Assembly: GCF_932276165.1 (NCBI RefSeq)
Contig: NC_064001.1
Location: forward strand, 7,137,501-7,201,500
Length of the DNA stretch: 64,000 nucleotides
DNA from: Plutella xylostella
Taxonomy: Eukaryota; Arthropoda; Insecta; Lepidoptera; Plutellidae
Direction of reading: 5' to 3'
Part shown: one piece after another, positions 23,501 to 35,500 of the stretch
How the letters are laid out: every line of letters starts with the position of its first letter
Position numbering within the stretch: position 1 is the first letter of the stretch
Position numbers and translations under genes: made by a program
Notes under the pieces: generated by a model
Told to the model about the DNA's origin: nothing
The model's input: the letters and a program-made list of their open reading frames with translations, nothing else
Databases searched by the model: none

Positions 23501-26500
23501 CCAGTCAGTACAAAAGTGTTAGGTGCACATTGATATCGAAAAACAAAGCGGAGCGCAGCGAAGCGGAGCGGAGCGTTTCACATAATATAGCTTAAAAAAT
23601 ATTGTTTTTATACGCATTATGCTGCATTATTCATAATAGATAACCATTTCTTGTTAACTAAGAAACATTCGGGAATTTGTATTTTCGGAATATTAAAACT
23701 TCGGGATTCGTAATTTAAATAATTCGATATAATAAAAATCGTACTTTTGAAACATCGAAATAATAATATTCGGAAAATTGACTTTCGTCATTTTAATAAA
23801 TGTGTTGTTTGAAATTTCGTTCATAAACTATTCGTGATTTTCGTTATTCGGAAACTTAAAATTCGGGATTGTGAATTATTCGGAACTATGAAATTCGAAA
23901 TTTAAAAAATCGTTATTTTCATATTCGTAAAAAAGTAATTCGGAATTATGTAGTGTACCCTGGAAATAGAAAGATGTTGCTGACCAACATCACTACAAGA
24001 AATGGTAACACAGAGCAACAATAAAAAGATCAATCCCATTGTTAATTCTAGAGAGAACTATGTACTCACCGGTAATTAACAATAACTGGTGGCAAAAGTT
24101 TCAAATCTCCAGGATTGCTGAACTGTACCAGTTCTATCAATGGCTGAGAATCTTTCTTGTATAATTTCTGCAAGTTGGTCAATACCTCACCACCATTGTT
24201 ATCTGGAAAAATCATTAACTAATACATTTTACAGTGAGGAAAACATTCAATTGCCAGCAAGGACACAAAGACCGGCAAAATTTTAAGGGAACATAATACA
24301 TTGTACCACTACAAAATACTTAAATATTTTAATGGACATTGAAATTTCAGTTCATTTTATTTTAAATGGTGCTGAATATTCACAAAAACATTTTTAAATA
24401 GCAGTATGGATGGAATTAACTCACCAACAAAACACGCGTAAACCAGTACAACAGTCTTCATAACAATCTTGACGGCATTCACAATCTTCTCCTTGATTTC
24501 AGCTTTGATATCTCCTTTGATCAACTTGGTGAGGTCGAAGCTCAGTGTGGACTTCAGGCTGGAGGTACTTGTCAATGCTATGAGGGTCTCGAGGAGTTCC
24601 GACATGCTCTGACAGTCGAGTAGGTACAGGCTCACCAGGCATGAGCACGCTACCTGGATAATATAAGTTTCATATTTTGAATATATTACAATTTATAGGA
24701 AAACATTTTCATGCTGATAGTTGAATATGGCTTACTGTTGCTTGAGTAAATATAAAGTATTGGAGCACATTACATGGCAACTATAAGACAGCTCTCTGAA
24801 TCTTTGCATTGCATCTAGCAAGTGTAGTCCTCTTGGCAATAATAAGCTAATATATTTAGTTAAAAGTTGGTAAAACCATGTAGATAACATACCTCCACAC
24901 TAATATTCACATCTTGCAGTTTCTGCTTGCACAGATCTATGATTGTTTGATTGAAATTTGAGATGGAGCTCCATTGTTGCTGCACTAACCGCTGCACTGA
25001 CTGAAGCCCAGGTTTTATATTTTTGCCACCAATTTGAAGTTGTAAGCCTAAAAATTTTAAATTTAATTGTAAATTAAATTTTATATACTTAGGTAACATT
25101 CATCTATGTGACTTTTAATATTTTATATAACAATAAAATAGTTCTAAAACCATTTTTTTGTGTCCTTCAACCCAACCCAATCAAGACTCTTAATTAGTCA
25201 TTGTAACTTATGGTATTATAATATATATAATATATGTATGTGTGTTTTTCAACCTTTTTCATGACGCGACCCCCCTGGTATAAAAAAATATTTCGCGACC
25301 CCTTGACCCTTTCGGTTTTTTATCATGTATGTATGTGGATGTTACAGTATTCCCAATATTCATTCCATACGACGTATTTATGGTCTCCATGATTAGGATT
25401 GATATTGAGCAATGTGTCGAATGGCAGTCGGAGCTATTTCTGGCCTTTGTAGACTTCGAAAAAGCCTTCGACACCGTGAAGTGGACCGCGTTGTGGTCAA
25501 GTCTACAACGCAGAGGCATACCAGCCTGCATCATCCAAGGGATACGCTCGCTATACGAGGGAAGTACATGTAGGGTCGTACACGAAAAAGAGCTTGGGGC
25601 CCCAATACGCATTTCAGCTGGCGTCAAGCAGGGATGTCTCCTGTCACCGCTCCTATTTGTTATTCTCCTTGACGATGTGATGAGGAACGTGGTTGCTATC
25701 CCGAGAGGTATAAGCTGGGCTTCAGGTGTCCTAGAGGACCTAGACTACGCAGACGACATCGTGCTGATTTCGCCAACTCTCGACCTATTACAAGAGAAAC
25801 TCGCACACCTGCAGGAGGAAGCCAGAGTAATGGGTCTGCGAATAAACCGACGCAAAACAGTCGATATGCGTATCAAGGCTAAAACCTCGGACGCCTTAAC
25901 ACTCGATGACCAACGCTTGGACTCGGTCGATGCATTTACTTACCTCGGAAGCACGGTCACCCGTCAGGGAGGAGCAGATGAGGATATAGAGAGCAGGATC
26001 AAGAAGGCGAAGGCTGCGTTTGCCCAGCTCAAACCTGTCTGGGACTCGAATGTGCTCACAAGGCGGATAAAAATCTCCCTCTTCGACTCCATCGTGAAGT
26101 CCGTATTGCTCTTTGGTTGCGAAACGTGGAGAGTGACGAAAGGGCTGACGAACAAACTGCAAGTGTTCGTCAATAAGTCCCTCAGGTCGATCCTACGCGT
26201 TTTCTGGCCGAAGACAATACGTAACGAAGATCTGTGGAAGCTGTGCCGACAATCTCCCATCGGCAAGGAAATTGCGAAGCGAAAGTGGAGATGGATTGGG
26301 CACACTGTACGGAGAGGAACTACGAATGCCGCAACTATAGCCTTTGACTGGAGGCCACCAAATGGCAAGCGCTCCCGGGGACGCCCTGTCCAAACATGGC
26401 GCCGAAGCGTCGAAAACGAGCTGCGAGCCGCTGGACTAAGCTGGAGTGAGGCCAAAAGTACAGCCGAAGATAGGCGGAAGTGGCGGACGTTAGTGGAGAC

Positions 26501-29500
26501 CCTCTGCACCTCTGGGGTGCCATAGGACTGCAACAACAATGATTAGGATTCGAAGTAGTACATACTTATCGGATTTAACATAGATATCACATTATTATAC
26601 AAACACACACATCGGATACGTGTGGCCATGTACATAGGTACGTACGACTAATGCTATTGCGACCCGGAATTTCTTTTTCGAAATTAGCTTTTTCTTTTTG
26701 ACTTTTTTGAGCATTTAAATATCTTGAATAAAAGTTTTCAAGGGTGAATTGAAAATAAATAAAATAAAAAGACTCAATACCTGGCTTTACAAAAAAATAA
26801 ATACTTGTGGTCGTCGTCTTTGAACCAGGCAGGAAGGCCTCCCACGCTACATTTTGCCTATTCGTGGTCTCTACTCGAGAACTCGTTTACCCCAATGGTT
26901 ATCGGTTCTTCAGCAGATATGCCCAGCACACTACCACTTCAGCTTTCATATTTTGACAGCTATGTCAGTAATCTTAATCCTCTGACTGACGGAAAACCTC
27001 ATTTCTGATACGATTTATCAGAGAAACCCCAAGCATAGCTCTCTCCATAGCACGCTGAGCGACTTTAAATCGGTGGAGTAGTCCTACCGTCAATGCCCAC
27101 GTCTCTTCACCATACGTCGTTACTGCCAGGACGCACTGGTTGAAATATTTAGTCTTCAGGCTCTGAGGGATGGCCAAGGAGAATATGTGCAGACGAAGTT
27201 TTCCGAATGCAGGCCAACCCAGTTGGATGCGCCTTGCAGCCTCCTTGTCGAAGTTGCTTCTGCCTAGCCGAATAGTCTGCCCGAGGTAGACATATTCTTG
27301 CACAACTTCGATTGTTGCCTCACCAACTGTACGGAACACCGTACATGGTTAAGTAAATACCTATCTAATTATTTCTGCAACATCATCAGTTCGCGCGTCA
27401 ACTTACTTATTATTATAATTTACTTTAGTTCACGTTTGTATCGGAATCACGGTTGACGCGTACTCATTATCATTTAGTTATAATCTATCATTAGCATAGT
27501 CTTTCGGTAAATAAATATTTCTCTTCTTTAAACATCATCTTATCAATTATCATCCTAACTATCAATCAGTTGGAAACCCCAACATCTTATGGTCCTTCGA
27601 GCCTCCGGAATTGGCGGGATCACTTCGCGAGTGTTAAACAGATAATCATTAAAAAACTGTGACTGTGTCGTAAAAGTGGTCCGGTAACCGCAGTGGAAAG
27701 CATCCACTCTCCGTACTTATCAGTGTAGCAAATCAGCTAAAGTAGTGACTGGAGTAGCATAACAGCTACAGTGAGTTCCTGGTGAATTAACAGTGGTCTG
27801 GCATATCAGTCGGACCCCGCCTGGCATAGCAGCCGGGCATCTCCGGGTACATCAGTCGAGCATCTCCTGGCATATCAGTCGGGCACCTCCTGGCATATCA
27901 GTCGGGCACCTCCTGGCGTATCAGTCGGGCACCTCCTGGCATATCAGTCGGGCATCTCCTGGCATATCAGCCGCGAGCAGGAGCGAACAGCAGCGCTTCA
28001 CGCTTGTCAGCAAAGCGTAGAGCAAGTATCAACGATTAACGGCAGCAGCAGCCGAGTGACCCTACCACCGCAGCAGCAGCAGATCAAAGTAAGATCTTTC
28101 CATTATCTTATTCACTATCAACTCCGAGCATCATGGAGCAGGTAGAGGCACTTTTCGAAAATCAAGTTCAGATTTTAGAGGCTATTAAAAATCAACTGAG
28201 AAATTTTAAGAAAGACACGATAGATCGTAAGTCTCTTGATTCGTGTCAGAGACGGTTAGAAACTTTAGAAAAATACTGGATAGAGTTTCAAAACAATGAT
28301 CAGAAGTTAAGGCAATATGAAATAAGTGAGCACGAGTATTTTGCGCAAGATTATTTAAATAACGCGGAGAAGATGTATAACGATGTCAAGGAGTATATTC
28401 AGTCTTTTATCAGAGCTAATTATACTAAACCATCATCCCCCCTACAAAAACCTAAGTTTCAATGGCCCCAAGTACCTGTATCAACTGAAATGGGTGCCAT
28501 ACCGAAGACCCCGTCGAATCAGCAATCGACATCCGGGAACCTGGAGTATTTACTTCGTAAACAGCGTAGTAACTTTAAGGCTTTCGCCCACACTTTATCA
28601 ACTATTAATCTTGACGCAATCTCGGAAAAATGGGAGTTTGACGATATACTCAAAAACTTACAAGCTAGATGGTCGACTATCGATTCTTTACATTGGGAGA
28701 TCGATAGCGAATCGCTAGAAAGAAATGCTGAATATGAAGAGTCATTTATAAAGTATGAGCATAGGTATCAAACAATCAAAAAGGCCCTTAATACAAAAAT
28801 GTGGTCCGTCTCTCACAGAGATAAATCAACACCGCAAATGGACATTCCGTTCTTCAGTGGTGATTATCGGAGCTGGATATCTTTTAAGGATTTGTTCGTC
28901 GAGGCGATTCATAACAATAGGTCGTTATCAGATGCACAGAAAATGCAATTTCTTAAAAGCAAACTCAGAGGTGAAGCAGAAAAGTTGGTCCAGCATCTTA
29001 ATATCAGTGCAGCCAATTATGACACCTGTTGGGACATATTAACCCATAGGTATCACAATATCAAATTAATCTTCTCCAATCACGCAAGTACACTTATGAA
29101 TTTATCATGCGTGCAGCAGCAGTCAGCAACTCAAATTAAGAAAATTCATGACACTACCAAGGAGAGTCTGTATGCTATCAATAACCTAGGTATCGATACA
29201 TCGACCTGGGACCCGCTGATAGTCCACATTGTTTCCCAGAAACTGGACGCCGAGACGCTACAGGATTACGTGGAATCAGTATCAGATCCGCGAGCCATAC
29301 CATCACTGAAAGAGTTCCTACAGTTTTTGGAAAATAAATTTACATCATTGGAATCATCAAGGCGTAAGTTAGAGACACCAAAATCATCTCAACAACATGA
29401 AGTGCCAAAAAATTCCAAAAATAATAACTTTTACAAATCATTCAGCAGCAGTAAAAAACCATTAAATTCAAACAAAAACAGCAATTTCGAAAATAGAACA

Positions 29501-32500
29501 GGATGCAAACTATGCAATAAAAAACATTTATTAATTCAATGCAACCAATTTTTAAAACTGCAAAGCAAGGAAAAATTGAATGTAGTGCAAAAATTCAACT
29601 ATTGTGTAAATTGTTTATATGACCACCATGGAAATGCTTGCGTATCAGAATCGCGTTGTCGCCAGTGTGGCGGATTTCATAATACGTGGTTGCACGAGGC
29701 ATTTAGTAGGTCAGAGCAAAATAACAGAAATCAATCAAGCAACGTAGCTATGAATAATGAGCGAGACGTGGTCGAGGTCCTGCTGGCTACAGCCCTTATC
29801 AAGGTTCAAGCGGCAAATGGATCTTATCAGCAGATGCGCGCCCTAATAGATCAAGGGTCGCAGACATCCCTCATTACTGAAAACGCGGCACAACAGTTGG
29901 GAATAAACCGCCAGCGCTGTAATGGAGTCATCTTCGGCGTCGGTGTTAAGGAAAACGCATGCAAAGGAATGATTAATATAACATGTCTGTCGAATCATGG
30001 TGATTATCAATTCACTACAGATGTTTTTATTATGAGAAGCCTCATTAATAAACTACCGAATCAGTCCTTCCCGAAACCATCTTGGTCATTCCTGGAAAAT
30101 ATACAACTATCAGACCCAGACTTCAATATCAGTCGTCCGGTAGACCTACTCCTAGGCGCTGACGTATATTCGTCAATTATCATGAACGGCATTATCAGGG
30201 AAAACCAATCACTTCCCATCGCCCAACAAACTCGCTTAGGATGGATTTTGTGTGGACGTGTAAAATCATACCATTGTAACGTCGTTATCAACAATCTGGA
30301 TGAGATCAAGAGATTTTGGACAACAGAGGATATTGGTGAAGAGTCAAGCATGAGCAAGGAGGACTACGACTGCGTACAGTTCTACAAAGAGACTACCACT
30401 CGACGAGAAGACGGCAGATACGTGGTCCGACTACCACTAAAAAGTGACGCAAATGAATTATTAGGAGACTCCAGAAGCAAAGCTGTAGCTCAATTTAGAC
30501 AGCTAGAACGCAAGTTCCACCAGCAACCGGAATTAGCGCGAGATTATCAAGCCTTTCTAAGGGAATACGAAGAATTAGGCCACATGCATCTCGTATCAGC
30601 AGAGTCATCAAGCATGCAGTCATCAAGATTCTTCTTTCCTCATCACTGTGTAAAACGAGCTGAATCCACCACGACTTCTTTACGGGTAGTTTTCAACGGA
30701 TCATCACGTTCTTCATCAGGAAACAGCTTAAATGACGTCATGTATACCGGTCCTAATCTACAAAAGGATTTATTTGACCTGATTCTGAAATGGCGAATAC
30801 ATCAATTTGCATTTACAGCAGACATCGAGAAGATGTACAGGCAGATATTAGTTCATCCTGATGATCAACAGTATCAAATGATCATCTGGCGAGATTCACC
30901 GAACCAGCAGCTACAGGAGTACCAACTAGGAACAGTGACATATGGCTGCTGTAGCAGCCCGTTCATAGCAATGATGACGCTACAACATTTAGCAAACGAG
31001 GAGTCGTCGAATTATTCCACGGATGCTGTAAAGGACGTCATGGAATGCTTCTATATGGACGATTACTTAAGTGGAAGCGATAGCATTGAATCAGCTAGAA
31101 AATTGCAATCAGAGGTCATATCAATGTTAAAATCAGCCGGTATGAATTTAAGGAAGTGGTCATCAAACAAACCAGAGCTCCTGGAAGGAATGTCGACAGT
31201 CGGTAATCAGCAACAGATTTTCGACTTTAAACATCAAGAGTCTACCAAAACATTGGGATTACGGTGGTTTCCCGCCACTGATAATTTTGGATTCAAGTTC
31301 AACATCGAGCAGACAAAAACTAAATCAACCAAACGTCAATTACTATCCAGCATATCGAAATTATTTGACCCACAAGGGTATACAACCCCCGTATCAACTA
31401 AATTAAAACTATTATTTCAAAAGACGTGTCTGTTAGAAAAGCTAAATTGGGACGATAAGTTACCGCAAGAAATTGAGAAGGAGTTCATCGATATCAAAAA
31501 GGATATAGAATACATAAACAATACACGTATCCCCCGATGGCTAGGGACAAATCAGTCCAAAGAAATCCAACTACATGGATTCTGTGATGCGTCGACAAAG
31601 GCTTATGCGAGCGTCATATATTGCAGAATCAGCAATGAAAAAGCAGACGGAGGGACCTCAATTGTCCTCGTAGCAGCAAAGTCACGATTGGCGTCACCGG
31701 CAAAAGATTTATCGTTACCACGATTGGAATTAAGCGGCGCTTACTTACTCGCCCTACTGACCCAAAGAGTATTAGCATGCCTTCTCCCTCTAAAGGTTAC
31801 AGTATTCGCGTGGTGTGACTCAACAGCAGTATTAGGATGGCTGCAAGGAGATCCTAAAAGATGGAAGGCGTTCGTCGCCAATCGGGTATTAAAAACCACA
31901 GAAATCATCCCCGCAGAAAGCTGGCATTACGTCAAATCAGCCGAAAATCCAGCAGACTGTGCAAGCCGAGGCATATCAGCCGAAGCATTAATACAGCACC
32001 CCCTTTGGTGGACAGGACCGTCGTTTTTAAAAACATTTGATGAAAAATCTATTAATAAAACACAAACAGTCTTCGTTACCGAGCAAGAGGTTAAAAGGTC
32101 TCAGATTACCGAAGCATCAAACGTCAGCGCAGCGACAGTCAGCAATGCGACGCCCAGACAGAGTGGCGACATAATCAGTGCCATTCTGAATCAAAACAGT
32201 AATTGGACACGAGCAGTTCGAGTACTAGCATGGGTAATGAGAATGGCGCCTGGTTTGAAAGGTAAACAAACTTTCCTTACGGTCGGAGAGTTGCGAAGAG
32301 CTAAACACATGATTATCAAGCATATTCAAGGGTTAGTGTTCGAAAAAGATATCAGTAAATTAAGACAGAAAAAACCACTAGATAAAGGGAGTAGACTATT
32401 ATCATTAAACCCTTTTCTAGACGAAAATGGGTTGCTACGAGTTAACAGCAGACTCAAAAATGCAAATATCAATCAAGATACAATATATCCGATTATCATC

Positions 32501-35500
32501 CCTCATGATCATCATTTAGAGGATCTCATCATTGATCACACACACAAAATGACGTTTCATGGCGGACCACGGTTGACCCTTGCCTGGATACGTAAGGAAT
32601 ATTGGATCATAGGAGGAAATAGATCAGTGAAGAAGAGATTACGCATGTGCGTCAATTGTAGGAGACACAGTCCATCAAAACACACACAAATCATGGGTAA
32701 CCTACCGGAATCAAGAGTTAACCCAACCCGTCCTTTCTACCACACCGGAGTCGACTATACGGGATTTATTGAGATAAAGGCTAACAAGGGAAGAGGTATC
32801 AAAACGTCCAAAGGATACGTTGCTGTATTTGTGTGCATGGTCACAAAAGCGTATCATTTTGAGGTCGTATCAGATCTGACGTCATCAGCAACCATAGCCG
32901 CAATTCGCCGCTTCTCCGCGAGACGAGGTGTCCCAACAAATCTGTACAGCGACTGCGGAAGTAATTTTTGTGGAAGCAACAATATACTGGAAAGGGAGAT
33001 GATTAATCTAATTATCAATCAGCCCGAATTTCAATCAGAGATCAGTATGATGGATATCAAGTGGCATTTTAACGCTCCGTCATGGCCTAGTGCCGGAGGA
33101 TTATGGGAGGGAGCTGTAAAGCGACTCAAGTATCATATGAAACGAGTCATAGGCGAACAAAAATTGACGTATGAAGAGTTATCCACAATTACAGCTCAAT
33201 TAGAAGCCTGTCTAAACACCCGACCCCTCTGCACACTAACTGAAAGTCCAGACGACCTCGACTACCTAACACCGTCGCATTTCTTATCAAGTGGACCGGT
33301 AGCTACCATCATTGAAACAGAGCGAGATCAACGCACAAGGTGGCAACTGAGCCAAAAGATCTTCCAGGACATGTGGAAGAGATGGAAGTCAGAATACCTA
33401 ACTGAACTGTCAACTAGAAGCAAATGGCATAAAGCACAGCCCAACTTTAAGTTGAATGACATAGTATTAATTCATGACGCCAATCTACCAGCAGGAAAAT
33501 GGGCTTTAGGTAAAGTCATCGACATTCATCCTGGTACAGATGGATTTGTCCGAGTCGTCAGCTTAAAAACAAAGAATGGTATACTGAAAAGACCGATCAG
33601 TAAAATATCACTTCTGCCAACCTCTTATCCATCGGAGACAGCATCGTCTACCAAGCAAGACGAACTCCCGACCGAGGAACAGACAGCCAAAACATCAGAA
33701 AGAAGAAAAACTAGAAAAGTTGGCTCGGTAAACTTCATTACCCTGGCTCTGACGTTTCTCGCCATGATGGTACCAAGTGCGCATTGCAACAATAGCAACT
33801 TATACAATATATCAAGATTTGATACAAATAAAAGTATTTATTTCGACCCATTATCAAGTATGCGTTTAATTCAAGATAACTGGAAACTTATCGTATACTA
33901 CAACCTAGAACCATATTATCAAAGCACCATGTTATGTAAGAAATATATCAATCATTTAGAAAACCTTTGCTCATCAATGAAAGGAAACAAACAGTGTGAA
34001 GTAGTCATTTTACAGCTACATCACAGCTACACTGAATTGGAATACTACCATAATATGATGCTTGGAGAGCAGTTTGTGTCCCAGGCGAGACTACGGCCGC
34101 GGAGAGGACTCATCAACGGCGTGGGCTCCATCGCCAATAGCCTATTTGGAGTCTTAGATGATCAGTTCGCTCAGCAATATAGAAAGGACATTCAGCTATT
34201 AAGAGAAAATCAAGATCACCTTGGAGCACTTTGGCGAAATCAGACGTCAGTTGTGGAAGCAGAATACAACCTACTAAAGCGAGTAGAAGTGTCCATGGAG
34301 AAACAATATAAAACATTTAATCAACATCTCATACAATACGAGCAAACGTCTAACACTTTACAGAAGGGACTACAAAGAGAAATGAACCTTAATGAGTTTA
34401 CAATATCATCTATAATTGCAAATAATCTCCTACATAACTTGAAAAACATACAGAACAGTTTGATCGACACTGTAACCGATGCCTACCATGGCAAGTTTGA
34501 TATTCATCTGATAACACCTAATCAATTAAGGGAAGAACTGAGCACTGTATCAAGCCAGTTATCAAAGGAATTGACACTACCTATTACTAATCTTCAAACA
34601 GAATTACCTAAAATCTATCACCTTTTAAGAGTTAAAGGACGAGTAACAAAAGACTACTTAATATTTGAAATAATCATTCCACTTGTAAGCAGAGACGACT
34701 ACTTCATATATCAAATGATAAGCATACCTCAACAAATCGGAAAAAGCATGATCAGCGTAACTCCCATAGCAGACCATCTAGCGGTGAATATTCATAGAGA
34801 TACCTACCTACCCATGTCAATGAATGACTTACAGCAGTGCATCGAATATGACTACAATGTTAGATTGTGCGAACCAAAAACTCCTATTTATCAGAAGAAA
34901 ATGGACTCTAACTTATGTGTCAAGGATAGCAAATCTAATCAATGTTATTATGAAAGAGAAGGATGTACAAACAGATGGCAAAAGTTGAATGAACTAAATG
35001 CTTACATGTATTTTTGCTGCAACAGCTGTAGTTTCAAGTTCATGTGCGATTATCAAGTTACCGTAGAGCGTGCCGTCAAGGCCGGCATTATCAAGCTGTC
35101 CCATGGCTGCGTCATCAAGGGCGATGAGTTCATTGTCCATTCACACAAAGAGCCCGTCAGCAAAATTCACGTTCAAGCAGACTTGGTTACAAAAACGATT
35201 CCGTCTATGAATAATATCATAAATTTGACCATTCCCGTAAACAAATTAGAGGACGATTTTGAAGCTGACAATACATCCCTGAAACGCATCGGAGAGCAAA
35301 TACAGCAGTTAAAAGCAGCAGGATCATCAGTAGCCGAGATGTCATACCACGACGTCCACCATTACATATCAATCTACATGGTAGTGAGCTGTTGCGTGGC
35401 GGCAGGAGCAGCCTTCGCGTGGCGGCGCTGGCGGCGAGGACGACACACGGCGCGCCTCGCGCCCCGGGCCCCCGCGCCCGCGCCCGCGCCCCCGGCGCGC

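Larger units (their letters stand above)
21551..23960. mobile_element. Non-autonomous DNA transposon with 8-bp target duplication (COG1 intron 6)
   Basis: TGGAAATA flanks it at 21543-21550 and 23961-23968. Ends are GGGGAACACC and (reversed) GGGTACAC with similar sequence inward (TTCCGAA, ACTTTTTT.CGAAT). About 300 bp at each end is AT-rich with CGAAT/ATTCG-type motifs every 10-20 bp. The centre holds ~210-bp units with a purine-rich GC array. It is interrupted by a 1.1 kb hAT-like element and a LINE tail. An 8-bp duplication fits hAT or P superfamilies. Confidence 0.78.
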
